Part shown: piece by piece, positions 26,087 through 35,788 of the stretch
Numbering within the stretch: position 1 is the first letter of the stretch
How the letters are laid out: every line of letters begins with the position of its first letter
Assembly (NCBI RefSeq): GCF_002903145.1
Contig: NZ_PPDJ01000003.1
Location: forward strand, 371,308-435,307
Reading direction: 5' to 3'
From: Halobacteriovorax sp. DA5
Lineage (GTDB): Bacteria; Bdellovibrionota; Bacteriovoracia; Bacteriovoracales; Bacteriovoracaceae
DNA: 64,000 nucleotides
Notes under the pieces: model-generated
Told to the model about the DNA's origin: nothing
The model's database searches: none
The model's input: the letters and a program-made list of their open reading frames with translations, nothing else
Made by a program: the position numbers and the translations under genes

Positions 26087-26117
26087 CCTGGCCGAGCTTT
26101 CTCGGTCAGGTTCTTAT
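26087..26117 (+). terminator. Intrinsic terminator after katG
   Basis: CCTGGCCGAG, loop CTTT, CTCGGTCAGG, then TTCTTAT: a 10-bp stem with one G-U pair and a short U-rich tail. Confidence 0.8.
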
Positions 26118-26202
26118 GATTCCACTCTGGAATAGTAAAAATACCGATTATATATTGTTCAGAAAATCTCTCTCAAAGTAATGTTAAGCATGGAGAGTCG
26201 TC

Positions 26203-26472
26203 ATGTTAGAAACATCATTTGGTCATTTAGTTAAGTTAGATATTAGTCAAGTAAGTGAAGTGAACTTCCTTTCTTTTTCAAAGAGGGGCCGTGCTCATAA
26301 GCATCCGCAAAAAGAAGTTGTTTATATTACATCAGGAAGTGGAGCGATTCATATTGAGGGTGAAATTACTAAAGTAAGTAAAGGAGACCTCATCACTATT
26401 GATAGAATGAAGTCTCACTATATGGTACCGACAGAAAATGAAGTTTTGGAGTTGATGCTATTTTATAGCTAG
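26203..26472 (+). CDS. Small cupin-domain protein
   Basis: 89 residues forming one cupin barrel. Motif 1 is seen as RGRAHKHPQKEVVYITSGSG (H, H, E) and motif 2 around ITIDRMKSHYMVP (H). Such proteins bind a metal or small ligand; the function here is unknown. The stop overlaps the 3' end of the convergent gene by 4 bases. Confidence 0.75.
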   Translation: MLETSFGHLVKLDISQVSEVNFLSFSKRGRAHKHPQKEVVYITSGSGAIHIEGEITKVSKGDLITIDRMKSHYMVPTENEVLELMLFYS

Positions 26473-28412
26473 AGCCCGTAATACTTACTCATCCAGTAGA
26501 TTAAAGTGATATCGTAGCCAGGGTTCTCGTCTCTAGCAGCACCTCTTTTTTCATAGCCTACAGTGTATGGTTCTCTTTGCCACATGAATGATCCACCAGG
26601 ATGGCGATGCCTGATATCAAGTGGGTCTGCGGAAATAGACATGAAACCTTTTCCACCATACTCAGGGTATTGCACAAGTTCAATGTCTTCTAGTGGTGGT
26701 TTTACAACACTTACATTTCTTGGAGAGCGTTCTAAGAAGCGTACAAGATTTTCTTGAATTCGTGTGATCTTCTCTTGCGAAACCGCATCAGGATTAAAAG
26801 AGTATTCAATTAAATTAAAGAAAGAGTTGTCGTGATTTCCTGTGCTGTACTTAATAACGTTATAGCTTCTAAGCATATCTGCACGGCGCTCTTGGTTCTT
26901 TTCAAGTCTAAAGTAATTGTAGAAGTGCATATTAAGTAAGTTGAATTTATAATACTTATTAACATTATCTTTTGCTGTAATATTATGAAAAATATAAGCA
27001 GTCTTACTTAATTCAGACATGCGGTTAAGTTCTTGTGTGTATTGTCCAGGAAACATATGTTGTCCAATCAATAACATATTAAGTTGCTGCTCAGGACTTC
27101 CGAACCAGACAGTTGGAGCAATTACTTTTGCAGGAGTGATGCTGATTTCACGGTCTTCAGAAATTGTCCAATTATTACGAATAAGATAATCAAGCATCAT
27201 GCGATAATATGAAGCAGCTTTTGTCTTAATCTCTTCGTCTTCAATAAGATCATAGACGATCGTAAGTCCAAAAATAATTCCTGTGTATTGATCTCTTGTA
27301 ATACCTTTCTTCTCGTGATGGTTTACCCATTTTTCACCTTTGTAATCGACGATTTCATAATCTAGAGGGTCTCTATTGGCCATCAAAGCACGACCGGCCA
27401 TGCTGTTAAGGGGTTGTGCAGATCTTGAAAGTAAACCAGTAAACCCATTTACTCCTAATAGATTTCCAATACCATCAAGATTGATTCTAATATTATTTAA
27501 GGCTTTTTCATTTTGAGAAACACTATAGCGAAAAGCTTGAGATGCAAGATAGGCACCATTCCAAATCGCAGCATCTGAAAAAGTTCCAAAACCAACGACA
27601 TTTCCTTTTGTTCCAATACCATTTGGCCCATAAGAATCAAACCAAGAAATATAATCATTTTGATCATAAATTAAATTGAGAACAGTACCATTAATTAAAT
27701 GTTTTTCTGCTATTTTGTCTTCGATATTTTCAATTGTGTCCTCTAGGTCTGAAAAGCTATAAAGTGGAGGAGTTTTTAGGCGTTCAGGAGTAGCTTGTCT
27801 AAAACGCTCATTTAGTACGAATACTGTTTTTAATTGTTCACTACCTTGCGCCAATAATTTATCAAAGGATTTGTTGATTTTCTTTTTTAGAACTTTTTTT
27901 GTCGCAACAAGTACACCGTTTAGAAGTACATTTGAAGCTTTAAGGTCAAGTTTTAATTTCTTGTCGATAGTATCAATTGACTTAACTCTGATAACACTAT
28001 TTTCATCTCTGTCATAATTGATAACGTATTTAAACTTTAGCTCTTTGATATTTAGCTTAATAAGCTTTGTCATGCGAAACCATTTTGTTTTGTATCTTAA
28101 ACGAGCTCTTAGCTTTAATTTCCATTTATTAGAATCTGGAATACCAACAACAATTTTATTATCCGTAATTTCATAGAATTCTATTGGGAAGTCGAGAATA
28201 TTTGTTTCAGCAATATTGGCACTCATAAGTTTTAAATTACTGCCAATTTCTTTGTTGTTAAAATTTTCTTTAACTTCTTTATTAATATTAAAAATAATGT
28301 CTTCTTTGAATCCATTGAATAATGATTTTAATTCATTATTTAGAGTGCTTTCGTGAGAAAAAGCGAATGAATAACTTTGCGCTAAGATGGCAAGGAATAA
28401 AACGTACTTCAT
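26469..28412 (-). CDS. Large exported protein of unknown function
   Basis: 647 residues with a signal peptide (about 1-19, ending SFA). Two parts can be seen. Residues 20-200 are beta-rich and lysine-rich (KWKLKLRARLRYKTKWFRMT), reminiscent of amphipathic lipid-binding or scaffold folds. From about 240 to the end the pattern of paired helices with conserved aromatic/Gly loops (FGTFSDAAIWNGAYLASQAF; TRDQYTGIIFGLTIVYDLI; GGSFMWQREPY) resembles alpha/alpha-toroid proteins such as polysaccharide lyases and glycosidases. I could not place it in a family. A periplasmic or secreted enzyme acting on a polymer is a hypothesis only. Confidence 0.65.
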   Translation of the reverse strand: MKYVLFLAILAQSYSFAFSHESTLNNELKSLFNGFKEDIIFNINKEVKENFNNKEIGSNLKLMSANIAETNILDFPIEFYEITDNKIVVGIPDSNKWKLKLRARLRYKTKWFRMTKLIKLNIKELKFKYVINYDRDENSVIRVKSIDTIDKKLKLDLKASNVLLNGVLVATKKVLKKKINKSFDKLLAQGSEQLKTVFVLNERFRQATPERLKTPPLYSFSDLEDTIENIEDKIAEKHLINGTVLNLIYDQNDYISWFDSYGPNGIGTKGNVVGFGTFSDAAIWNGAYLASQAFRYSVSQNEKALNNIRINLDGIGNLLGVNGFTGLLSRSAQPLNSMAGRALMANRDPLDYEIVDYKGEKWVNHHEKKGITRDQYTGIIFGLTIVYDLIEDEEIKTKAASYYRMMLDYLIRNNWTISEDREISITPAKVIAPTVWFGSPEQQLNMLLIGQHMFPGQYTQELNRMSELSKTAYIFHNITAKDNVNKYYKFNLLNMHFYNYFRLEKNQERRADMLRSYNVIKYSTGNHDNSFFNLIEYSFNPDAVSQEKITRIQENLVRFLERSPRNVSVVKPPLEDIELVQYPEYGGKGFMSISADPLDIRHRHPGGSFMWQREPYTVGYEKRGAARDENPGYDITLIYWMSKYYGL

Positions 28413-28540
28413 ACTACTATCCTATGTATTACAAGTTTAATTTATCCCTAAGTCAATTTAGAAATACTATAGTGATTCAATTTATTATTTGCAAATATGA
28501 TAGATGAATTTTTAGGATGATTCTGTCAAAAGTAAGAAAC

Positions 28541-28555
28541 TTAAGAAAAATTAAG
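28541..28555. promoter_or_regulatory. TTAAG-N5-TTAAG box
   Basis: TTAAG AAAAA TTAAG, identical over 15 bases to the copy upstream of katG. With its flanks it also reads as a 6-bp inverted repeat (ACTTAA/TTAAGT). It is about 130 bases upstream of the large exported protein gene. Confidence 0.35.
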
Positions 28556-28560
28556 TGATC

Positions 28561-28578
28561 TGACCAGTTGCCTGGTCA
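28561..28578 (-). terminator. Hairpin after the gene at 28594
   Basis: TGACCAG, loop TTGC, CTGGTCA: a perfect 7-bp stem 16 bases downstream of the stop of the leftward gene at 28594-28965. The U-run is displaced (ATTTTT about 15 bases on), so termination is plausible rather than certain. Confidence 0.45.
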
Positions 28579-28593
28579 GAATGACATCACTTT

Positions 28594-28965
28594 CTAGTAT
28601 TTGATTAGTGTTTTTGTATCCATGATAAACTCACCATCACGATCTGGTGAGTAAACTCTGGCCTTGCCATGAGTATAAATTTCAAGAACAATATCGACTT
28701 CGTTGTACTTGTCGATAACTTTATCTTCTACGCAAATTTTTTCAAAACACTCAACTGATTTACCTAGTTCTGAATATGGAAATGAGTATGTACCTGGCCC
28801 ATGAGTAAGCTCTACCTCAACCATATCTTTTGATTGATCAAAGCTTACAACGTATCCAGACCAACCAAAGACATCCATAACCTTATCATCTTGGCATAGT
28901 GATTTATAACATTCACCTGCAAAGATAGGCATAGTGAGCATTAAGGTAAAAATAATTTTTTTCAT
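28594..28965 (-). CDS. Small exported protein with a tandem duplication
   Basis: 123 residues with a signal peptide (MKKIIFTLMLTMPIFAG). The mature protein is two similar units of about 50 residues: CYKSLCQDDKVMD at about 18-30 and CFEKICVEDKVID at about 68-80, each followed by a beta-rich stretch. Each unit has a Cys-x4-Cys pair, suggesting small disulphide-bonded SH3-like barrels. No family recognised. The neighbour at 28981 is 15 bases upstream and may be in the same operon. Confidence 0.7.
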   Translation of the reverse strand: MKKIIFTLMLTMPIFAGECYKSLCQDDKVMDVFGWSGYVVSFDQSKDMVEVELTHGPGTYSFPYSELGKSVECFEKICVEDKVIDKYNEVDIVLEIYTHGKARVYSPDRDGEFIMDTKTLIKY

Positions 28966-28980
28966 TTAAACTTCCTTGTT

Positions 28981-29184
28981 TTATTCTTTTGAAAATGTAT
29001 CAACAAATTTTTTGATTTCATCAACATGCTCAAGAATGTATTTCGCTTTAGTTAAGCCGAAACTCATTACCGTACCATACTTCTCAAGTTCGTTGCCTTC
29101 TTCATCAACTTTATAAATTTTGAATATTTTATTTCCTTTAAACTCTTCTACACCAACATTATGTGGAGGTAAGTCATAGCTCAT
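28981..29184 (-). CDS. Small cytoplasmic protein of unknown function
   Basis: 67 residues (MSYDLPPHNVGVEEFKGNKI and so on), with a beta-rich first half containing FKIYKVDEEGNEL and a C-terminal helix. A GGGAT sequence precedes the ATG. I do not recognise a family. It probably begins the operon that continues with the duplicated exported protein. Confidence 0.6.
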   Translation of the reverse strand: MSYDLPPHNVGVEEFKGNKIFKIYKVDEEGNELEKYGTVMSFGLTKAKYILEHVDEIKKFVDTFSKE

Positions 29185-29383
29185 ATTAATCCCTTTATAA
29201 AATGTAGTTAATTATTCTTATTCTAACATTTAATTGTAAATTCATTAAACTATAAAAATTTAATATCATAAGTGATTATCCGAAAAGTAAAATATTGAAA
29301 AAACCATTTAAACTAATTTGATAACCAAGTTTATCACTAAGATATTTAAATATACTTAATTAAATCTATACCAAGGATTTTTT

Positions 29384-32011
29384 ATGGAAAATAAGATCAA
29401 AGAAATTGAAAAAGTTTTAGAATTAAAAAATACAAGCTTATCTTACATAAGTTTAAAGAATCTATGTGAAAAGTATGGCGTAAATATTGAAACGCTTCCT
29501 CATACAATTAAAATTCTTCTTGAGAATATTGCAAGAAGAGTAGATGGAAAAGATGTTAAGCTCACTGATGTTGAAGCTCTCGTTAAATGGGGCAGTGGCT
29601 ATGATAAAAAAGCCTCTCTTGCTTTTATGCCTGCAAGAGTTCTTATGCAAGACTTTACTGGGGTTCCGGCCGTTGTCGATTTGGCCGCAATGAGAAGTGC
29701 AATGGCCAGAGCAGGGGGAGATCCTAAAAAAGTAAATCCATATGTTGGAGTTGATTTAGTTATTGATCACTCTGTCCAAGTTGATAATTTCGGGCATGCT
29801 GATTCATATGAAAAGAACTTGGAGCTTGAATATGAGAGAAATGCAGAACGCTATGCTCTTTTAAACTGGGCCCAACAGGCATTTCAAGATTTTCGAGTGG
29901 TTCCTCCTGGTATGGGGATTTGCCATCAGGTAAACCTTGAGCACCTTGGTCATGTTGTTCAGAGTAAGAATGGATGGGCGATCCCTGATACTCTAGTGGG
30001 GACAGACTCACATACTCCAATGATTAATGGATTGGGTGTACTTGGTTGGGGCGTTGGTGGAATTGAGGCAGAAGCGGCAATGCTTGGACAACCAATGTTC
30101 TTACCTGCACCAATTGTTATCGGTATTCGTACAAAAGGGACATTGCCAGCTGGAGCAACTGCTACTGATTTAGTACTAACTCTTACTGAAATGCTTCGTA
30201 AACACGGTGTTGTTGGGAAGTTTGTTGAATTTTTCGGAGATGGCCTAAGTAGTTTAAGTATTGCAGATCGAGCCACTCTTTCAAATATGTCACCAGAATT
30301 CGGTGCAACTGCAACTTTATTTCCAGTGGATCAAGTGACTCTCGATTACTTAGTTATGACAGGTCGAGGTGATAAAGTAGAGTTGGTTGAAAAGTACACA
30401 AAAGAACAAGGCCTATTTAGAAATGATGGAGATAGAGAGCCTCAGTTTACTGAAGTTTTAGACTTAGATTTAAGTAGTGTTGTACCAAGTCTTGCCGGCC
30501 CTAAACTACCTCAGCAGAGAGTTAATCTTAATGATGCTCGTAAATCATTTGATGATAATTTTAAAGTTAGAAAAAATGAGGGAAAAGTTATTAAACATGG
30601 TGATGTTGCAATTGCAGCGATAACTAGTTGTACAAATACTTCAAATCCATCAGTCATGCTTGCCGCAGGGCTTGTTGCAAAGAAGGCAGTTGAAGCAGGT
30701 CTTAGTACAAAACCTTGGGTTAAAACTTCTCTTGCTCCTGGTTCTCGTGTTGTTACAAATTATTTAAAAAAGGCAGGGTTACTTCCATATTTAGAGAAAC
30801 TTGGATTTAACTTAGTAGGGTATGGTTGTACTACATGTATTGGAAACTCTGGGCCACTGCCTGAAGAAGTTTCAAAAGATATTAATGAGAATGAGCTTGC
30901 GGTAGTTTCTGTTTTATCAGGTAATCGAAACTTTGAAGGACGAGTTCATAGTCAAATTAAAGCAAGTTACCTGGCCTCACCACCTCTTTGTGTAGCCTAT
31001 GCTCTGACAGGAACTTTCCTTTGTGACTTATCAACTGAAGCAATAGGGCAAAATAAAGATGGAAAAGATATTTTTCTAAAAGATATTTGGCCGACAGCAA
31101 GTGAAATTCAAGACTTGATCGCTTCTTCAGTAAGTTCAGAGCAATACGAGTATGAATACGGACGAATTTTTGCAGGTGATGATAAGTGGAAGAGTATGGC
31201 CGTACCAAAAGGTGATCTATTTGAATGGCAAACAAACTCGACATACGTTAGAGAGCCCGACTTCTTTGTAAATTTACCAAAAGATGTAGCACCTCTTAAG
31301 AATATCAATGAAGCAAGAGTCATGTGCTTACTTGGAGATTCTATAACGACAGACCATATCTCACCTGCCGGAACAATTGGAAAGGATTCTCCGGCCGGAA
31401 AGTATTTAATGGAGCAAGGTGTTTCACAAAAAGACTTTAATAGCTTTGGTTCACGCCGTGGTAATCACGAAGTAATGATTCGTGGAACTTTTGGAAATAT
31501 TCGATTGAGAAATGATATGGCCCCAGGGACAGAAGGGCCATGGACAACACATCTACCAAGTCGTGAACAGATGAGTATTTATGATGCTTCTAAGCGCTAT
31601 CAAGAAGATGATATTCCTTTAATTGTCATTGCAGGTAGTGCATATGGCTCGGGAAGTTCACGAGACTGGGCAGCAAAAGGAACGACATTACTTGGGATAA
31701 AGGCCGTCTTAGCTGAAAGTTATGAAAGAATCCACCGCAGTAATCTCGTTTGTATGGGAGTTCTACCGCTGCAGTTTAAAGAAGGTCAAAGTGCTAAAAC
31801 TTTAAAGATTACTGGTCTAGAAACATTTACGATTAAAGGTATTGAAGAAGGTATCAGTCCACGTAAAGAACTAAGCATAGAAATGAAGCGTGATGATGGA
31901 AGTATTGAAGTGTTTGATGTTATTTTAAGAGTCGATGCACAAGCTGAAGTTGACTACTATACTCATGGTGGAATTTTACAAATGGTTCTTAGGGAAATGC
32001 AGAGTAAATGA
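29384..32011 (+). CDS. acnA: Aconitate hydratase A
   Basis: 875 residues, the length of AcnA/IRP-type aconitases. Interconverts citrate and isocitrate in the TCA cycle using a [4Fe-4S] cluster. The cluster cysteines are in AAITSCTNTSNPS and GYGCTTCIGNSGPL; DSHTPMINGLGVLGWGVGG and the C-terminal swivel-domain GSAYGSGSSRDWAAKG are conserved active-site segments. AAGGA precedes the ATG. The 199-base upstream region is extremely AT-rich and holds its promoter. It stands alone. Confidence 0.95.
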   Translation: MENKIKEIEKVLELKNTSLSYISLKNLCEKYGVNIETLPHTIKILLENIARRVDGKDVKLTDVEALVKWGSGYDKKASLAFMPARVLMQDFTGVPAVVDLAAMRSAMARAGGDPKKVNPYVGVDLVIDHSVQVDNFGHADSYEKNLELEYERNAERYALLNWAQQAFQDFRVVPPGMGICHQVNLEHLGHVVQSKNGWAIPDTLVGTDSHTPMINGLGVLGWGVGGIEAEAAMLGQPMFLPAPIVIGIRTKGTLPAGATATDLVLTLTEMLRKHGVVGKFVEFFGDGLSSLSIADRATLSNMSPEFGATATLFPVDQVTLDYLVMTGRGDKVELVEKYTKEQGLFRNDGDREPQFTEVLDLDLSSVVPSLAGPKLPQQRVNLNDARKSFDDNFKVRKNEGKVIKHGDVAIAAITSCTNTSNPSVMLAAGLVAKKAVEAGLSTKPWVKTSLAPGSRVVTNYLKKAGLLPYLEKLGFNLVGYGCTTCIGNSGPLPEEVSKDINENELAVVSVLSGNRNFEGRVHSQIKASYLASPPLCVAYALTGTFLCDLSTEAIGQNKDGKDIFLKDIWPTASEIQDLIASSVSSEQYEYEYGRIFAGDDKWKSMAVPKGDLFEWQTNSTYVREPDFFVNLPKDVAPLKNINEARVMCLLGDSITTDHISPAGTIGKDSPAGKYLMEQGVSQKDFNSFGSRRGNHEVMIRGTFGNIRLRNDMAPGTEGPWTTHLPSREQMSIYDASKRYQEDDIPLIVIAGSAYGSGSSRDWAAKGTTLLGIKAVLAESYERIHRSNLVCMGVLPLQFKEGQSAKTLKITGLETFTIKGIEEGISPRKELSIEMKRDDGSIEVFDVILRVDAQAEVDYYTHGGILQMVLREMQSK

Positions 32012-32161
32012 TTTTTTAGAAAAACTAATTTTTACTAATTTGACTTAACTTGCTCTGCTATTAGGTGTTTACGTCTATCACGCTGGCCGTTTTGATTCTC
32101 TATTTCCGTGTTGTTATTCAATTTATAATGAAGAAACTCACAACAACATAGGAAGGATAAT

Positions 32162-32977
32162 ATGACGAACAAAACAGGTGTTTTAACATTCGGAGTGATT
32201 AGCTACTTAGTAGGCTTTTCTGCGCTTGTCGGTTGGATTGGTAGTATGCTGGGGCTAATTCCTTTTCAGTATGGAATTGTAAACTATACAACAGACTCTG
32301 TGGGAAGTGCCTTTGCAATTGCCATCGGGCTTACTAGTTTATTTGCGATCCAGCATACAGTAATGGCAAGGCAGACTTTTAAAAGATTTATTAATCAATA
32401 TATTCCAGCTGCGGCAGAGAGATCGCTCTATGTTCTGATGTCGGGTATAACACTTCATTGTGCTATTTTATTTTGGCCTAAAAATGGAGTTGTTCTGTGG
32501 AATATTGAAAACTCAATTGCCTCGACTCTCATTATGAGTATCGGTGTTGCTGGTTGGGCTTACCTTTTTGTTGCAAGCTTTGCTTTAAATCATTTTGAAC
32601 TGTTTGGTCTTGAGCAAACTTATAACTATTATCAAGGCAAGCCGCTTCATCGTGTGCCTTTTCAAGAAAGTTGGATGTACAGTTTTGATCGCCACCCAAT
32701 CATGACAGGTGCACTTATCGGTATGTGGTTTACTCCTCAAATGACAGTTGATCATCTTATGTTTAGCGGAATTTTCTCTGCCTATATTATCGCAGGCGTT
32801 TCAGTTGAAGAAAGGGATCTTGTTAGGCAATGGGGGACGCGATACATGGATTATCGAAGTCGTGTAAAAACAATTGTTCCTACTTTTGATATGATTGGGC
32901 CAAATGATATCAAGGCCAGTGAGTCTAAACAAAATAAACAAAATAAAGATGAAGATGAAACGAAAAAAGCAGCATAG
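32162..32977 (+). CDS. mddA: Methanethiol S-methyltransferase-like membrane protein
   Basis: 271 residues with five to six membrane helices. The signatures ALNHFELFGLEQ, FDRHPIMTGALIGMWFTP and VSVEERDLVRQWGTRYMDYR match MddA, which uses SAM to turn methanethiol into dimethyl sulphide, and the related NnrU/isoprenylcysteine methyltransferase superfamily. The C-terminal 25 residues are a charged Lys/Asp/Glu-rich tail not needed for the fold. A strong terminator follows. Activity is inferred from family membership. Confidence 0.8.
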   Translation: MTNKTGVLTFGVISYLVGFSALVGWIGSMLGLIPFQYGIVNYTTDSVGSAFAIAIGLTSLFAIQHTVMARQTFKRFINQYIPAAAERSLYVLMSGITLHCAILFWPKNGVVLWNIENSIASTLIMSIGVAGWAYLFVASFALNHFELFGLEQTYNYYQGKPLHRVPFQESWMYSFDRHPIMTGALIGMWFTPQMTVDHLMFSGIFSAYIIAGVSVEERDLVRQWGTRYMDYRSRVKTIVPTFDMIGPNDIKASESKQNKQNKDEDETKKAA

Positions 32978-32985
32978 TAAATAGT

Positions 32986-33012
32986 GAAGGAGTCTTTGAC
33001 TCCTTCATGTTT
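32986..33012 (+). terminator. Intrinsic terminator after mddA
   Basis: GAAGGAGTC, loop TTT, GACTCCTTC, then ATGTTTATT: a perfect 9-bp stem with a moderate U-rich tail. Confidence 0.75.
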
Positions 33013-33078
33013 ATTGAAAAAACTTCATGAATACGAAAGCATTTGTGAATTTGGTCCTATTTGGTGATAATAAGAGCT

Positions 33079-33672
33079 ATGCGCAGGAATCGTTTTCTCT
33101 ATTCGACAATTATTTCGATAGGAATTCACGGACTATTGATATTTGGGGCAGCTTCATCTTCGAAGTTAGAGTCTCTTAACACGCATTTTTCTGCAAATAA
33201 GGCACAGGCAATTCAAGTTAGACGTTTAGTGAAGGTGAAGAAGATTAGCGAATCGCCTAAGAAGCCTGTCCAAAAAAAGGCCCGCTCTAAACAAGCACCA
33301 AAGGTAAAGTCGGCCAAAGTATTAGAGCAGACTCTAGAAGTAGCACCAGTAATTCAAAAAGTTACTGAGGCAGGTCAGGCCAATGAGAAGGCAAGGTATC
33401 TTAAAAGTATTAGAGACCAAATTCTTGCCCAAAAGCGTTACCCAAAAGTTGCTAAGATGTTAAAAAAACAAGGAATTGTTGATATCTACTTTGAGGTTTC
33501 TTATCCAAGTAATCTTTCAAATATTCAAATTCAAAAGGGCAGTGGTCACGCAATCCTTGATAAATCGGCCCTTGAGACAATAGAGGCCCTTGGTGACTTA
33601 CCTGAGATGCCAGATTTTCTAAAGTCTGAAGTTCTTAAGGTCGCTATTCCAATTAAATATGAGTTATTGTAA
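33079..33672 (+). CDS. tonB: TonB-family energy transducer
   Basis: 197 residues from the ATG at 33079; an in-frame TTG at 33061 is possible and neither has a good ribosome binding site. Layout: one N-terminal membrane helix (FLYSTIISIGIHGLLIFGA, with the TonB-typical histidine), a Lys/Pro-rich periplasm-spanning linker (about 50-90), and a C-terminal TonB domain (YPKVAKMLKKQGIVDIYFEV; LDKSALETIEALGDLPEMP). It passes proton-motive energy to outer-membrane receptors, presumably the one encoded 80 bases downstream. exbB and exbD are not in the window. Confidence 0.85.
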   Translation: MRRNRFLYSTIISIGIHGLLIFGAASSSKLESLNTHFSANKAQAIQVRRLVKVKKISESPKKPVQKKARSKQAPKVKSAKVLEQTLEVAPVIQKVTEAGQANEKARYLKSIRDQILAQKRYPKVAKMLKKQGIVDIYFEVSYPSNLSNIQIQKGSGHAILDKSALETIEALGDLPEMPDFLKSEVLKVAIPIKYELL

Positions 33673-33751
33673 CAACAATAACGCACTGTAAAAACTAACT
33701 TCTTTACTAAAACCATTCCAAAAATCAGTTCAAATATGATAGTTTGCCTGC

Positions 33752-35773
33752 ATGATAAAAAAGTTTGATGGCCAATACAATCTAGTCTTTCTTGGCCTTC
33801 TCACAAATTCAATAGTTCTTGCGCAAGACGTAAATCGTCTTGAGTCGATTTATATTACCGATGAAGTAGAGGTTTTTGAAAATACGCAAAACTCTGCCCT
33901 AGGACTACAAGAAGAAATTAATTCTGATCAGTTAGAGGATGAAGTTGCACAAAGTATTGATGACGTTCTAAAAAATACATCAGGTGCCACGACTAAAGGT
34001 GGCCCACGAGCAATTGGTGAGACTCCACAAGTGCGTGGCCTTGAAGCAAATAAGTTATTTGTAAACATCGACGGTGTAAAACAAACTTTTTATTTTTCTA
34101 ATCATAATTACTCTCATCTTGCAGTTGATCCAGATAGCATTAAAAAAGTTGATATCTTCAAATCAAATACTGACTACTCTCAAGGAATCAGCCTCGGTGG
34201 TGGAATGTCTTTTACAACGAAAGACGGACGCGACTATTTAAAGGCCGGTGAGAATTCTGGAAGTATCATCAAGTACTCTTTTGAAGAAGCTTCTAATATG
34301 AATGCCCAGTCTTTGAAGACGTTTGGACTAATGGAGAAGAGCGACTATCTCTTAAGTGCTAGTTACAAAGATTCAAAAGACCTTAAGCTAAGTGATAAGA
34401 CAACTCTTAAGAATTCAGCTTTTGAAAATTATAATATTTCTTCAAAGTTCACTTTTGATCTTGGAAAAGGTCAGAAATTAAAATTAAGTGGAGAGCTTTA
34501 TAGTCTTGAGGATGAGTCACCATTAAATGCAACCCTTGATCCACCTAGTGACTTAACAACACTACATGGTAAGACGATCATTAAGCGTGAAACAATTGGA
34601 TTAGATTACCAAAGAAAGTCTTCTGTCGGAAATATTTATTATTCTGAGCAGTTTAATACGCAAGAACGCGATAGTGATGGACGAAAAGAAGAGCGTAATA
34701 TTGAAACGCTTGGAGCACGCCTAAAAGATCATATTGAATTTAGAGACAACCTAAAGCTTGTTATTGGGGCAGATGCAACAATTGATAAAGTAACAGGAAA
34801 AAGTTCAAAAGGTAGTGTCTCTGATTATCCTGATGGACAAATTACTGAAGCGGCAACATTCGCACAACTTAATTATAAAGCTAGTGGATTAACTGTTGCT
34901 CCGGGAATTCGCTTTAGTGATTACAAGCTTGAATCTAAAGATTCTAATTTTAAAGATGTAAAAGATAATAATCTTTCGTCAAAAATCTTAGTGAATTATG
35001 AGTACAATGGTTTTAATTTCTTTTCTAACTTTTCACAAGGTTTTAACTCGCCAGACGTTCAAGAAGTCTATGCAACAGGACTGCACCGCCCGGGAGATGG
35101 ATTCTTTATTGCAGATAATTACTTTGTGACAAATTTAGATCTAAAACCTGAAACATCAAATACAGTCGAGTTTGGAACTGAATTTAAGAAACAACTTTTT
35201 TCTGATTTAGATCTTCTTACGTTTAGGGCAAGTGGGTATGTATCAAAGGCCCGAAATTATATCGATCAAGAAATTATCGACTATGCCATTTTTGATGGAA
35301 AAAATGGAACAACTCAATTTGTTAACCGAGATAAGGTGACTCTTTATGGACAAGAGTTTGATCTTAGATATCTTTACGATCAAATTGAGTTTGCCGCTAG
35401 TTATTCTCGAAGTGTCGGTTGGGATAACTCAAGGAATATGTGGCTTTCTAATATGCCAGCAAATACTTATACTTTTGGATTCAACTATCATCTTGATCAA
35501 TATGGCATAAAGCTTGGTTATGATGCACTTATGGCCATGAGGCAAGATCGAGTGAATCCGGCATCACTTGAGAGAACAACGGCAACATCAGGTTATACAC
35601 TTCACAATATCTTTGCTTCGAAAGAGTTTGTTTCAGGAGCTCTTGAAGGACTGAAGCTTACGACAAGACTTGATAACTTAACTGATAAATCATATCGTCG
35701 ACACGGCTCATATATTAATGAAGTTGGACGAAATTTTAAAATGAGTATTCAATACAAAATAAAACATTTTTAA
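33752..35773 (+). CDS. TonB-dependent outer-membrane receptor (haem/haemoglobin type)
   Basis: 673 residues: signal peptide (about 1-24), TonB box region (VEVFENTQNSA), plug domain (SIDDVLKNTSGATTKGGPRA; VRGLEANKLFVNIDGVKQTF), then a 22-strand barrel ending in an aromatic residue (F). The plug and the barrel segments NSPDVQEVYATGL and NLKPETSNT-like LDLKPETSNTVEFG are those of the haemoglobin/transferrin receptor family, so haem is the best-supported ligand. The barrel C-terminus LDNLTDKSYRRHGSYIN is typical. Downstream by 15 bases is a small exported protein gene. Confidence 0.88.
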   Translation: MIKKFDGQYNLVFLGLLTNSIVLAQDVNRLESIYITDEVEVFENTQNSALGLQEEINSDQLEDEVAQSIDDVLKNTSGATTKGGPRAIGETPQVRGLEANKLFVNIDGVKQTFYFSNHNYSHLAVDPDSIKKVDIFKSNTDYSQGISLGGGMSFTTKDGRDYLKAGENSGSIIKYSFEEASNMNAQSLKTFGLMEKSDYLLSASYKDSKDLKLSDKTTLKNSAFENYNISSKFTFDLGKGQKLKLSGELYSLEDESPLNATLDPPSDLTTLHGKTIIKRETIGLDYQRKSSVGNIYYSEQFNTQERDSDGRKEERNIETLGARLKDHIEFRDNLKLVIGADATIDKVTGKSSKGSVSDYPDGQITEAATFAQLNYKASGLTVAPGIRFSDYKLESKDSNFKDVKDNNLSSKILVNYEYNGFNFFSNFSQGFNSPDVQEVYATGLHRPGDGFFIADNYFVTNLDLKPETSNTVEFGTEFKKQLFSDLDLLTFRASGYVSKARNYIDQEIIDYAIFDGKNGTTQFVNRDKVTLYGQEFDLRYLYDQIEFAASYSRSVGWDNSRNMWLSNMPANTYTFGFNYHLDQYGIKLGYDALMAMRQDRVNPASLERTTATSGYTLHNIFASKEFVSGALEGLKLTTRLDNLTDKSYRRHGSYINEVGRNFKMSIQYKIKHF

Positions 35774-35788
35774 TAAACGGAGTTTCAA

